Part shown: in pieces, positions 1-12,740 of the stretch
Layout: each line of letters begins with the position of its first letter
Numbering within the stretch: the stretch's first letter is position 1
From: Hansfordia pulvinata
Lineage: Eukaryota > Ascomycota > Sordariomycetes > Xylariales
Length of the DNA: 23,403 nt
Assembly: GCA_006538405.1 (NCBI GenBank)
Contig: BJKQ01000049.1
Location: 1 to 23,403, forward strand
Direction: 5' to 3'
The notes under the pieces: generated by a model
Told to the model about the DNA's origin: nothing
The model's input: only the letters and a program-made list of their open reading frames with translations
Database searches by the model: none
Program-made: the position numbers and the translations under genes

Positions 1-3000
1 GTCTTAATATAATAATTTAAGATTTAAGCAATTTAAAATTAACTTATTCTTAATAATATTTCGGATCTGATTATTTATTAAACTTATAAATTATTATTAA
101 GCTTTTATTAAAGGATATAATAAGCACATTACACCTCTTATTAACGTAATAAAAAAAGATTAAGTATTTAAATAAAATAATAAGCTTTAAATAATATTTA
201 ATACGATTAAAAACGTTATTATATAAGAATTAATTATAATAATAATAAACCTTAATAAACTTATAAGAGTTAAAATAAACATTAATAACTTTATTATAAA
301 AGGATAATTTAAATAATAAGATAAATACGGTAAGTTACACTTAATAACTTTCTTTTTAAAAAAGTTTAATAAATTAAAGCTTAATTATATAGTACACGAT
401 AAGGAGCTTATAATTATTATTAAGGTATTTAAGGAATAAAGGTATTACTTAAATAATACTTTTACGCTTATAATTATTTAAATTAATTATAAAAACCTTA
501 TAACCTTTACGGAAAATAAAGTCTTTAATAAACGGTAAATTTAATAAATAAAGATTCTTTTTAAATTTAATTTTAAAATCGAATATTATAAAGGTAAAAA
601 GAATATTAAAGTTAACACTTTTAATAAACGATTTAATTACTTTATAATAAACTTAATAACCGAATTATAATTTATCTTATAATAAAATAAAGATAAAAAC
701 TTAATTTTAATATAATAAATCCGACTCACTTATATTAAAAAAGAATAATTTAATTATAAATTATAATAAAAAACATAACGCTTAAAAGTATTTTTAAATA
801 ATAACCGGTTTAACCTCTTTAAATAACTTAATAAAGTTATACTTTTTTATAATAAACGATTTATACTTATATTATTATAATAGTAACTCGTTATAATAAT
901 TTATAAAGACTTATCTTATAATTATTAAAGGATTTAAAAAACTATATAATAAGTACGATACGATTACGACTTTTTAAACCTTAAAAGATTAATTAAAATA
1001 ATAATTAAAGAATATAATATATATATTTAATTTAAAGCAGCACGTTATAAACCTTATAAAGAACTTTAACTTATATCTTTTAAAGATAAAGTATAAAAAT
1101 CGGTTTTAATAAACTTTATTATAAAGTTACCGTTATTTATAAATTTAATAATTAAAATCGCTTATAATAATATTATAATTTATATAAAATAGCTTATTAA
1201 ATTCGCAAGGTTTTAATTATTTAAGGGAATTATAACCGTAATATAAATTATATAACTTATAAATAAAACTATATTTAATTAATATAATTTATTAAAAGAA
1301 CTTATTATAAATTAAAATAAGCTTTTTATATCTTATTTTTAAAAATTATTTATATAATAACTCGGAGTATAATATAAGACGTTTATAATATATTATCCGT
1401 AAATAAATAATCGTATAAAACGATTAAATTAAGTACTTAAATAATACTTACGATATTACGTTAACTTTAAATAAAATAATTAAGTATCCCTTTTATTTAA
1501 AGTAAAATTCGTATATAATAATTTAAAATAATAAAAATATAAAGATATTACTCTTTTATACGAATTACGGATTTAACTTATAAAGATTATAATAAGTAAT
1601 AATTAATAATAACGCTTTAAAAGCCGTTATTTAAGTTAAACACCTTATAACACTTTAAGAACACTTTTATATAAAGCTTATAACGATTTAATAACGTATA
1701 AAACGATATTATAATAACCATTAATCGTTAAGGCCGACCTTTAAAAAGGGAGATAAGGTTTATTTATTACGTAAAAACGTTCGAATTAAAAGACTTAATA
1801 ATAAATTAAATTTTAAGAAAATCGGATTATTTAAAATTAATAAGATTATTTTATTAATTAATTATAAATTATCGTTACTTAATATTATAAAAATCCATTT
1901 AATATTCCATATTTTATTATTAAAATTAACACCGGTTAATATATAGCTTAAAATAAAGATTAAAGTTAATATTAACGCTTAAGAATTTAAGGTTAAAAAA
2001 TATTAAATTCATGTTAATAAGGATTTATAATAAAGTATTTAATATAATAAAAAGGTTACTTATTATTAAAAACACTTAAGAACTTAAGGATTATTTAAAC
2101 TGCTTACGGTTATTAAGATAATTTTATTAAAGATATTTAAATTAAGGATAAATTAAAACGTAAAATCGTTTTATAATATACTTATAATAAAATTAAAATC
2201 ACTTAATAAGGCTAGATTAAGGCTATACGGATAAATATTAAAAAAAGTACGGTGAGCCTTAACGGCTTTACGTGCTTTAACCTTATTTAACTCGTTTAAA
2301 TTAATTAAACCATAAGAAATAACCCGCGTTAAACGATCCGCTTATAGCTTCTTTTATTTTTAAACTTAATAAAGTTTTATGTTTAACTTTTTTTACTTAT
2401 CCTTAAAACGCTTAAGCTTATCTTTAAAGGAGGCGTGTTAAGTAATTATATAACGGACCTTTTTACGAAAAAAATTAAACACGTCGTAACAGGATTAATA
2501 ATTATAAACGCACTCGGAATAACGTAAAGACGCCTTTTCGTTAATAACGTAATTAAGGTTATAAGACTTATAATACGCACACTTTAATATAATAATAAAT
2601 TATTAAACGATCGTAATTAAAAGGTTATTTACTTAACGAGAACTTTTTACGTGAATATAAGACTTTTTAATATAATAAAATATAATTAATAAGATTAAAA
2701 AATAAAAAGGAAAAAGGAAGTAATATAAAGGCCACGCTTATATTAAGGCTTATTCACTCTTTTACATTAATTAATTAAGGATAAATAACTTAAAAAAAAG
2801 GCTATAATATTATAAACCCGATTATTAAGCCGGTAAAACGGGCTATATTAATATAAGTAAACGATTTATAAATTAATAATTATATAAAGCGGCGTTAAAA
2901 CCAATTATATACGTAAGGAAAATATAAAAACACGGATTAATATTATATAATTAAATTCAAAATTTAAGAAAGATCCCGAGATTTAATAAATTTAAGACTC

Positions 3001-3480
3001 TTAAGCAGATTTAAAGATTAAAACATTTAAGACCACGAACCAGATTCACGGTATTAATAAGGGGATAAAAGATATATAAGGATGAAAGGTTTTTTATGTA
3101 TTTAATTATTTATTACCTTAATAATTAATTTAAGTATTTAAGTTATTCTTAAATAAGAGTAATCTTTTAACGATAATCTATTACTTATTTAATACTTTAA
3201 TTACCTATTTATTAATCGATTACTTAATGTTTACCGATAAACGACCTTTCGAATGTTCTTTTAAAACATAAACCTTAAACCAACTTTATATTTTTCTTAA
3301 AAAAATCCAGGTCGTTATAAATAAGGACTTTACACGGGCTTTTTAAGTAAGGATTATAATTATTTATAATAATAATTAAAAGTAATAACACTTATATAAA
3401 ATCATACCTTATATAATAAGTTTTAATATATAAAAATTTAAACATAATTTATATATAAATAAGTTAATATATAAAAATGA
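1..3480 (+). mobile_element. RIP-degraded Ty3/gypsy chromovirus, copy 1 (3' part)
   Basis: This is the 3' part of an LTR retrotransposon; its 5' part lies outside the window. No frame is open, but conserved landmarks survive in order on the + strand if TAA is read as former Trp or Gln codons. The end of RNase H lies at about 532-630 and resembles the gypsy RWALFL..FNF.IEY.KGK pattern. An integrase-core stretch at about 1100-1132 reads SVLINFIIKLP, like the DFITKLP motif. A YNN motif followed by a PFY.NYGFNP-like stretch lies at about 1500-1590. A chromodomain-like segment at about 2021-2100 reads YL(V)(Q)(W)KGY then NT(W)E. About 0.9 kb of further sequence before the 3' end is shared with copy 2. 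CpA and TpG are nearly absent, as expected after RIP. The 3' boundary is approximate. Confidence 0.8.
2021..2100 (+). pseudogene. Chromodomain remnant at the integrase C-terminus (copy 1)
   Basis: One frame reads KYLI, two TAA codons, then KGY. This fits K-Y-L-V-Q-W-K-G-Y after G-to-A and C-to-T changes. The next frame reads NT, TAA, E, L, K, D, fitting N-T-W-E-P-K-D. Together these are the core of a chromodomain, which in chromoviruses targets integration to heterochromatin. The element is inactive. The assignment rests on motif reading by eye. Confidence 0.65.
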
Positions 3481-4706
3481 ATTTTAAGTATATTCGTTTA
3501 AAAGAAATAATAGTTAATAGCTTAATTAAATTATTAAGTAAAGTGAAGTGGCCTTACTTCTTTAAAGGATTAAGGTTAATAAAACTTTATAAAAGACCTT
3601 AAAATTTATTTATAAATTATAAGAATAACTTTATATAAAGCAACGGGAGTTAATAAAGTAATAAGAATTAACGAAGTAACGGGAGCTATATTATCTTAAA
3701 AGATATACGGCTTTATATCCTTAAAAAGCAGACATTAAGTAAGACTGTTTAAAGGAGGATCATTAACTGCTTTAAGTGATATAAGAAGACATAATACAGG
3801 GCACGAATAAGTATATAAGTTAAGGCTTCCTCCCACTTCTCTTATAGACTTTAATAAAATCAAGCTTCCTTCCACACACATTTTAATAGATGGTTCATTC
3901 TTATAATAAGCGGTCATCCAGGACCAGTAATGCTTTACGAGCATTATTACATGTATCCGGCGGCAGCCATGCTGCTAGACGTTACGAGATTAAATTAAAC
4001 CTTACGGGCTCGAGGGCTCCGGATCTACCAGCAGGGCAAGGAGCTGAAAGCCCGTAACCTGAAGACTTTTGCTTTATACTGGCGGACCTATTGACCAGAA
4101 GATATATAATACATATTTTTAAGGACACCTCTTAGTCCCTAGACTACGCCGCGGGGATAATAGGTGTATACCCACTCGTTTTCGTGGAGGGAGGATCTGT
4201 TGAACGGGGTCTGTCCGCTCTGGACGGACAATGTGGTACATGCTCTTAAAGACGTCTCGAGTATACCGGGAGAGACTCCCTTCTAACTTAGCAGCTAGAC
4301 TCTAAAAGCAACCTACTATCTATTTCAACAGAATAAAGTTGGAGGTAAAGTCGGGTAAAGGCGGTGAGCGTGGATAATAACATGGCCGGCGTCGTGCCGT
4401 AGCGTAGCGGATTGGTGGCGATGCGTCTATTCCTCCTCGATCGTTCTTGTGTCAGCCGCGCCTTGAACTCACGCCGCCCGTGCCCCTGCGAAAAGCCACG
4501 AGTTTTACGATCGCCCGGCCGGAGAGGACAAACAACACAGGCAGTTAGAGTCGCTCGCCCGCTAATTAGTCAGCCTGGAGCTCTGGCGCGTCTATGATAT
4601 CAGCGCCCGGGGTGTGTGCCTGTCTCGTGAAGATGGAAGGGGCACACATAAACGGCCATTAAAGCCAAGGTGTAAACAGGACATCGACACCGGCACTGCA
4701 TGCTTC
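3481..4706. other. Transition from AT-rich block to GC-balanced island, no gene recognised
   Basis: Base composition changes from AT-rich to balanced at about 3.7-4.0 kb. Short frames exist (for example minus 3735-3944 and plus 4412-4597), but none shows a recognisable domain, a signal peptide or a credible start context. An imperfect hairpin (GTCTGTCC / GGACGGAC) lies near 4210-4230. The stretch may be old transposon or gene debris. Confidence 0.5.
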
Positions 4707-5627
4707 TCATGCTTTTAACAAATCATAAGAATAAGTAGCTGAAAGACTCGTCGTGTGTTTGCGACGATAATTACACGAGAATGGGAAGAACCTCGTCCCT
4801 ATCGCCGACCCTCTTCGTGTCCTGGTAACCAGTACTGGATCGATGCCCATGTCGTGACAAACGCGAACGACCCGCTCCTGTAGGACCTGAAGCTGCCGGA
4901 TGTTATTTGATAAGCGAGCCTGGATATCTTGCATGCCCGCCCGCCTCCGCGCATATGCCCTCGAAAAGGTCTGGCCAGTTTGATGTTGGGTAGCCGCCTG
5001 GTGACTGATATCATCCAGCGGTATCGCACTTTGAAGGGCAAATAGGTGTAGCTGAAGCCTTTTGCTGTCCAAACAGACAGAAATACGCGAGTCTAGTTTG
5101 CAGTAGAGCGATTGCTGCACTGCCTTAGGTGGCATCTCGGCTGTAGTCATGCTTCCGGCTGTGCTTTAGGTGACGACGCAGTTGGACGATGAATCGTCAG
5201 GGGCCAGCGTATCTAAGCTGGCCTGTCGGGTGTGTGGGCGATCTTCTGGCGTGGCGCAAGAGTTCCTATACTGCGCAGCAGTGTTGTCCTCGTTCCGTGC
5301 GGGAGTTCCGTCGTCGGCCAGCGCGGGAGTGTTGCCGTTGTTCTGCGCGGGGCTGTTATCTCCAACCGGTGTCAAAGTATTGTTGCCGGCCGGAGCCGGG
5401 GTTCTGTCGTCAGCCGGCCCCAGAGTGTTGTCCCCGAGCCGGGTAGCAGCGTTGTCATCGTCCTGTGCGGGAGTGTTGTCGTTGTTCTGCGCAGCAGTGC
5501 TGTCCTCGTTCTGTGCGGGAGTGCTGTCATCGGCCGGCGCGAAAGTGCTGCCGTCAGCAGACGCAAGAGTGATATGGCCTTGTTTAGTGGTTAGCGACGT
5601 TTCATCCCCATCCCAGCCAGGCAGGCC
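4707..5627 (-). pseudogene. Decayed reading frame with N-terminal octapeptide repeats
   Basis: A minus-strand frame stays open from 5627 to 4707 apart from one in-frame TAA at 5166-5168, giving about 306 sense and stop codons before the final stop. The first part (5268-5555) encodes twelve consecutive 8-residue units of the type (D/N)(D/N)xTPAxx, for example DDSTPAQN and GDNSPAQN, so it is acidic, threonine-rich and probably disordered. The second part (after the TAA, ATG at 5150) is about 147 aa. It contains a region with helical or coiled-coil character (RLSNNIRQLQVLQERVVRV) and then a basic tail. The frame also begins just after a TAA (5628-5630), so the N-terminus is missing or lies in another exon. 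Both TAAs could be CAA codons hit by C-to-T change. No family is recognised. The + strand frames here are shadows. Confidence 0.5.
5268..5555 (-). repeat. 24-bp coding minisatellite, 12 units
   Basis: Twelve consecutive 24-bp units, read on the minus strand, each encode eight residues with the core T-P-A or a close variant. Units have diverged from each other at the DNA level but keep the period and reading frame exactly. This indicates that the array expanded while the frame was under protein-level constraint. Confidence 0.8.
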
Positions 5628-5630
5628 TTA

Positions 5631-6950
5631 AGCTCTAGTACACTCGGGCCATTATAGAACATCGGAGCCGGCATAAGAGCAGACCGTCTTTATGACGACA
5701 CCCTCATACCGTAAACAGGTGATAATATACTTAAGAGCTAATACAACTTTAAGACAGACCAGGTTCTTCAATTTTCTCGTTATGCTTAAGCCTTAAAAGC
5801 CTTATCACTTTTGAAATTTCACCTTATATATAAACCTTTTCATTAAGCGGTGCCGTGTTATATAAGACACGAGAATCTTTTTATTATAATGGTTTTAAAA
5901 GATCCTCGTAAAGGATTAATACCGAAGGGTATTGATTTTCACGCCCTGAAAAACGCTGGACGACTCGGTGCGTGCCATCTAGCTTAAAACGGGATATAAA
6001 TGGTCTAAAGAGGCGTAGCAGAGGGGTTCGAAAGGGTGCTTAGAAAGAGTGCTTAATCGTTTACACGCATGCCTCAGGTAACAGGCTTCGTAGCCTGTAA
6101 TTAGGCAGGTACGTAGGTATGGTTAAGTGTATCTTTCAAGCCACGGCAATGCCGTTATGGCCCTTCTCCGCCCGTTCGTTCGTTGATCAGAACTTGTAGC
6201 GCCTTAGTGTGTGTTAGGGGGGGGGGCATACCTGGTCAACAGCTCCCCATCGCTACAGTACATGGCCACATACCAGGCGCTCGATATACTGCAGTAGAAA
6301 GGCAAGCTGAAGCTGTCTTCATCAGGCTGACTGCAACCTTAGGCATGAGAGCGGCCGGCGGCACCTCGCTCTTCTAGCTAGCTGGCACTCAGGATCATCC
6401 CTGCTACCAAATGATAGGCGACGGCTACAGGCATACCCATATTTCTTAACACGAGCCCAGGCGCGTTTACTGTCAGATTCAACCGTACGGCGACTTGGTA
6501 TACGACAGACCGCAACGTCAAAGACACCAGGTCTGTGGAATGACTTAAAGCCACCCGCTAAACGTTTCTCTTTTATAGCACTATGAATCCCGGCAGTCTT
6601 GCTTATCCTTAACCCACCTAGGTTTCTGATCAGTCCTGTTAAGGAGAGCTGCTAACATTCGAATAACACCACTAAATAACCGGCGTCATCATCACCGCAA
6701 TCTGTATACTAGGCTACCCTGATCTTACCTCTCTTTAACTGACCACCTGCAAGCATTCTCCGCCATTATCAGACCGCAGTATCCACTACTGTGTAAAGGG
6801 CCCGGGCCCGTTTAATGGGTCCAGGCATGCCAACCGGACTGGGTTCATCCCGGGTTAGCCTCACCGCTCCGAATTACCCCTCTTTCGCCCGCCTTACTTT
6901 TACGGCTATATAAAGTAAGACTTTAAGAGTTAAAGCTTAAAGTGTAAGAG
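5631..6950. other. GC-balanced stretch without a recognised gene
   Basis: All six frames are interrupted and no domain is recognised. Visible small features are a perfect 7-bp-stem hairpin at 6081-6098 (ACAGGCT-TCGT-AGCCTGT) and a run of ten Gs at 6217-6226. The sequence becomes AT-rich again after about 6900. It is probably partly decayed repeat or gene debris. Confidence 0.45.
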
Positions 6951-8400
6951 TTCCTCATCAAACCTTTTAAATATATATATCTTATTATTTCTTAAATTAA
7001 ACTTATAATATTAAGTTATATCCTTTATTTTAATATATAATTATTAAATTGATATAATTAAATTAAACTTAATAAGTATTTTAAATATGTTTTTTTCAAA
7101 AAGTATAATAATATTAAATTTATAAATATATAAAGGATAGCTTTATATTAACCTTTTTAAGAAAACTAAACAGTTTTTACTTTAATTATAACATTAATTA
7201 TATTAAAAAAACATAATAATGTAAATATAAATAATATAATAATAAATATATAAATAATATAAATAATATAAATAATATAAATAATATAAATAATATAAAT
7301 AATATAAATAATATAAATAATATAAATAATATAAATAATATAATAATATAAATAATATAAATAATAAATAATATAGTAATATAAATATAATAAATATAAA
7401 TAATATAAATATTAAGCGTTATAGCTTTAACGATCTTAACTTAAATAATATAACCCTTTGACGGCCAGCCCTTAAATCTTATCCTTTAACCTTGAAAACC
7501 CGAATTATTATTATTAATAAGATTATAATTTAAAAACTTAAAAGATTATATAAACGTGTAAGTATTAATAAAATCACTTATTTAATTAATATAATTAATT
7601 AAGCCTTTAATTTATAAGTTTATTAACGAAACTTTATAAAAAGCCTTTAATTTTAAAAGGACTTTTTAATCATTTCTTTTGACTTTAAAAAAAAGCTGTT
7701 AACTTAACATAATCAAAATATTAAAACGGCTTTTTTCTTTTATTTTATTATAATAAGTGAATTATAAAATATATTATTCATATTATAAAAGGCCTTTTAA
7801 GTGATTAATAAGTAATATAATACTTTATATTTAATACGCTTTTTTATATTAAAGCGATGCTTTTAAATTTTATTATTTATAAGTTATACTCGTGTAATTT
7901 CAATTTATATTCAATAATAATAATAATAAAACTTAAGTTATTAAGCTTTTACACTTTTATAAGATATATAATATAAATAAGTTTTATAAGCTCTTACTTT
8001 ATCATAAATGTATTATAATCCGGGTAAGCTGCTTAAACGATTATATTTAATTTATAATCTTAACAAGAATTATTAATTTAATACTTATTATTATAATTAT
8101 TATAATACAAACTTTAAACGATTATATTAAATATATATAAATAATATATTATAAAGTGTTTTTATTTAAATAAACTTTTATATTTATTAATATTATATAT
8201 AAAGGTAAATATTATAAGAACTCAATGACTTATTTTTTAAAATCCGTTTTTATACTTATAAATATTAAGGCTTTAACCTTAATTATTATTTTATTTATTA
8301 TTAATATAAATAATAATATTATAATAAACGTTTTTAATATTAAACCTTAAAACCGGAGTAACGTAAATTAGAAATAAGGTTATAAAGTGAATAAGCGATT
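6951..8400. other. AT-rich RIP-type block upstream of chromovirus copy 2
   Basis: Very AT-rich sequence with many TAA triplets and almost no CpA or TpG. Apart from the minisatellite I recognise no protein motif. Part of it (about 7430-8400) may be the gag and 5' end of the second chromovirus copy, but no 5' LTR matching the 3' end near 11.4 kb could be found by eye. Confidence 0.5.
7222..7411. repeat. AT-only minisatellite, 9-bp unit (AATAATATA)n
   Basis: From about 7252 to 7342 the 9-mer AATAATATA (in any phase) repeats about ten times without interruption. Degenerate copies flank it on both sides, from about 7222 to 7411. Such arrays are common products of slippage in AT-rich fungal DNA. 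Copy number may vary between strains. Confidence 0.85.
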
Positions 8401-11400
8401 TTAAGTTAAGCTTCTTATTTAATTAAAAAGGAAGTAAAAGGTATATTAAGTATTAAAAGAAAAACGTTTTTATTATTATAAAGACCGCTTTTATATTTAT
8501 TATAATACCGATTATTGATATTATACATTAGTTTTACTCAATAATATAGTAAAAAAGGGGCTTTATAATTTAACTAATAAGAATTTAATTATTATTTAAA
8601 AAACTTATAAAAGCCGACTTAAAAAAGGGAAAAAATAACCTTTAAAGTAAAAAAGGGACTTAAAAAAGGCTTTAAAAGAGTAAGTAAAATAAAAGATTAC
8701 TTTAAAACGGTTTAATATTAATTTTGATTCTTTATTTATTATAGTTATTAGTAATATATATGTTTAAAAAATTTAAAGGACCGGAACTTAATTATAATAT
8801 TTTAAATAAAAGATTTATAAATATTATCGAAGGATTTAAAGAATAAAGACCATACCTTAATAATATAAAGGCACTTATCACCGTGTATATAAATAATAAA
8901 ATGTTAAATTAATAATAACTTTAATAAATTAATATATTATTTAAATTTAATTTTAAAGGGTCGTATTATAAAGGATCGGAAAACGGATAAGCCGATATAC
9001 TTAACCGAAAAGTAAATTATTAATAAAAAGAAATACTTATTAATAATACTTAAATAATTCTTATTATAAAGAAGTAACGCTGAAATACTTATATGAAAAA
9101 TTAATAATATTTATTTAATATAAAAAGAATTTTTAAAGTAACTTTAAAATAATAATAAGATAATTAAGACCTTTATAAATAATAAATAATTCGATTTATC
9201 GTTTTTATAAAATAAGATTATCCTTTTAATATTAAATAATTTAAACTTATAATATTATAATAAAACTTAATTAAACAAATTTATAACGATAAATTATTAA
9301 GATATTAAAGAATTTAAAAAACAATTAAATAAATTATAAAATATTACGATTTTTTAAGAATATAATAACTTATTAAGATCACGGTACGGAATTGTAACTT
9401 GTATAATAAGTTTAAAGCAGCTTAATATTAATTATATAAAGAATTATAACTTATAATATTTAAGGATTAAATATAAAATATTTTATTATAAACTTTATTA
9501 TTAAATTACCTTTATTAAAAGACTTAATTAAAAGAATACATTATAATTATATTATAACTTATATAAAGCAGCTTATAAAGTTAATATAATTTTTTATTTA
9601 AGAAAACACTTTATATTAAATAAAAGATAATCTTAATCAATTAAAACATATTTAATATGTATAATCTTTTAAAAGAAATTATTATAGATTAAAATAAGCT
9701 TTTTAAGTTTAAGATTTTAAGGACTTATACGTAACACCTTAAAGTTTAATATAAGATATTCACGGTTTATTATTTATAGATAAACGGTTCTATATAACGG
9801 ATAAATTAAGTTTTTAAATAATACTTATAATATTATATTAATTATAAATAAAATAATTAAGTAAAGATATTACTTAAAGTAAAATTTACTTATAATAGTT
9901 TTATAAATAAGGATATAAAAATATTATTATTTAAAATAAATTATAAATCGACTTAAAAAGATTATAATTGTTATTACCGTTAATTAATATATTAAAAGTG
10001 AGATTTAAATTAAAATATCTTTTAATATTATAAGTATATTTATAAAAAAAGCTTATCATAATAATAAAAGATCTATTCAAATAAAAATAAATCTTTAAAG
10101 CCGATTTTAAAAAAAGAGAGTAAGGTTTATTTATTTTTTAAAAAAATTAAAACGAAACGGTTAAATAATAACTTAGTTTTAAAAAGTTACGACTTTTTAA
10201 AGTCGTTAACAAACTTTTAAATGTAAATTATAAACTTTAATAACTTAATATTATAAGGATTTATTTAATCTTTTATATTTTATTACTCGAATTAATATTT
10301 CATGAAATCTTTATTAAAATATAGCTTAAAGCCGATATTAATTAATATAAGTATAAAGTTAAAAAGATATTATATTTATAGTAATAAGGACTTACGATAA
10401 AGTATTTAATATAATAAAAAGTTTACTTATTATTAAAAAGGATTTAAGAACTTAAAAAGCATTTAAAGTACTTACGGTTATTAAAATAATTTTATTATAA
10501 ATACTTAAATCGCTTTTAATAAAGAGCTTAAGATTAATATTAATAAAGACTTTATTAAAGTTTATAATGAAATTATTAATTTAATTAACTAAGTTTCATT
10601 ATTTCTTTTTTCTTATTATAAAATATTATCCTTTTTATTAAGCTTTTATATACCGCGGCGGAAAGCTTAAAGACTCTTTTCTTTTATAACTCGCTTTACA
10701 TAATAAAGATAAGTTAATTGTAACACCGTAATAAATAATTAAGTTTATAAAATAAAATGAGCTTATTTAATATTAAACTTTTTTTAAGCTTTTATTATTA
10801 AATTAATAATTAAATAAGTTAAAAAGTTATAAATATATTATTATAAAAACGATTAATACGTATATACTTAAAATATAAAAAGATTATTTCGTTATACGAT
10901 GTATCACGTTTTAACGAAAGTAATAAGTATACGATATTTTAATTAATATATTATTAATGTTAATTATATTAATAAAAGTAAAAGAAGCTTAAATTTTTTT
11001 AAAGAAAATTCGCAATTAAATATAATTAATAAGAAAGATAAGGATAAAAAAGGATATAAAGGTTATATTTACGTTAAAGCTTACTTACTTTTTTTTATTT
11101 ATTACTTAAAGATAGATATTTATATAAAAAAGAGTATAATATTATAAACCCGATTATTAAGCTAATATAAAAAGTGATATTAATATAAGTAAAAAGGTTA
11201 CGGATTCATTATTATATGAGCCTTTATTAAATAATTATATATATTAAAGATATAAAAATATAAAATATAAGTCACGTAACTTAAAAGGATTATAATAAAT
11301 CATTATAAATAAAAGTAAAGCTTATCTTAAATTATTTTAAATTAAATAAAAGGATTATAATAAAGGGTTATAAGTATAATATTAAGAAAAAGAAAAAAGA

Positions 11401-11700
11401 AATACAATTATAAACGGTTTCTTATGTATTTAACTATTCATTAGCTTGGTAATTAATTTAAGTATTTAAGTTCTTTTTAAATATAAGTTTTACTTATAAC
11501 GATACGTTAATAATATAATAATATATAAGGATATTATTAAACATTAACTTTATATATTCGCTTTTATATCCATAAACCGTTATCAACCTTTTAAAAGCCT
11601 TTACGGTATAATGTTAACACGAATCATTGATATATTTTGCTTTAATAAAGTTTACATCGTTATAATTATATTATTGTTATTATTATTACTATTGTTTCTT
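8400..11700 (+). mobile_element. RIP-degraded Ty3/gypsy chromovirus, copy 2
   Basis: This block is colinear with copy 1 at 1-3480 and on the same strand. Shared landmarks are the RNase H end (about 8915-9010), the integrase stretch INFIIKLP (about 9482-9514), a YN(S) motif (about 9885-9900), the chromodomain segment (about 10387-10470), the segment beginning AACCCGATTATTAAGC (about 11147), a purine-rich tract at about 11375-11400, and the 3' part with TTATGTATTTAA (about 11425). All frames are closed by TAA codons. The two copies differ at many sites, as expected from independent rounds of RIP. Both boundaries are approximate. Confidence 0.75.
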
Positions 11701-12211
11701 TTTTTAACTTTATATGTCTTTAAATCTATTTTACTCGCTTACCTCGTTATAACGTAATTTATTTATATATTATTAACACTTAATATAATTTTCATATTTT
11801 ATATAATAACGGCTCTTTATTTTTAACCTTTTAATTAAACTTATCATTACACGTAATTAACTTAAATTCAATTTTAATTCACTATTATAAAAGAACAGCT
11901 TAAAATATTTTAAAAGTTTAAAAACTTAAATCTTTATACAAAGGCTGATAATACCCTTCTTTTACTTATAGGTGATCTTATATTTATAAGCCGGTTATTT
12001 AAAATAATATTAATAATGATTAATTAAGTAATCTAACTCTTAAAGCGTTGATATAAGCTAAAAGAATAAAAATATAATTTAAAGTTTTTACGGTTAATAA
12101 AGCTTTATTGAAAATAAAAATCAAAATAATAAAAATAATAAAAATAATAATAATAAGAATAACTATTATCATTATTTTAATACCCTTTTCAAATGACTCA
12201 TTGTAAAACGC

Positions 12212-12254
<43 letters not shown>

Positions 12255-12740
12255 TTAAAAATAATAAAGTTTAAAAGCTATATATAATTGATATAAGTTT
12301 ATACTTATTATAATATAAATATATTAGTTCTTAAAATACTTGATTTAAATATAAGAAAAGTGAAATGATTTTTAACGCTAATATGTTAATTTAAATTTTA
12401 AGATATTCTATTTTAATTTAATTAAACCTTATTCAATATTAAAGCACTTAATCTTAAAATGTATTTAATTCCTTATTCTTATCTTATATTATGTTAAATG
12501 TATCGAACATTTATGTAATGTAATACTTATTAATTTACACTTAACTTAATAAATATAATCTTAATTACGTATAATGCAGAAAACTTTAAAACGTAATCAT
12601 ATATAATCATGATTATTTATAGTCTCTTAAAATATAATTTATATTAAAATCGTTTATCTTTTAAGTTAAGTTTTAATTTATACCTTTTTATCTTTATATT
12701 CCATCCTTATTCATAACATTACGAATAGGTAACAGATTAA
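11701..12740. other. AT-rich block with simple repeats, no gene
   Basis: AT-rich RIP-type sequence with no recognisable protein motif. It contains an A/AAT-rich simple tract at about 12120-12160 and a pure (AT)18 tract. CpG-containing triplets persist while CpA is depleted. It may include the 3' LTR remainder of copy 2. Confidence 0.5.
12217..12252. repeat. (AT)18 microsatellite
   Basis: Thirty-six bases of uninterrupted AT dinucleotide repeat inside the AT-rich block. The tract is self-complementary and could extrude as a cruciform. It is likely to be length-polymorphic. Confidence 0.95.

Noticed and set aside
3735..3944. Minus-strand 69-codon frame with ATG
   Set aside because: It lies at the AT/GC transition, has no recognisable domain, and is no longer than expected by chance.
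5170..5631. + strand frame of 153 codons starting at a non-ATG codon
   Set aside because: It lies antisense to the regular octapeptide-repeat frame. Its apparent Val/Leu/Ser repeats are the shadow of the 24-bp units.
7222..7411. CRISPR-like array or origin
   Set aside because: The units are 9 bp with no spacers. It is a simple minisatellite in a eukaryotic AT-rich block.
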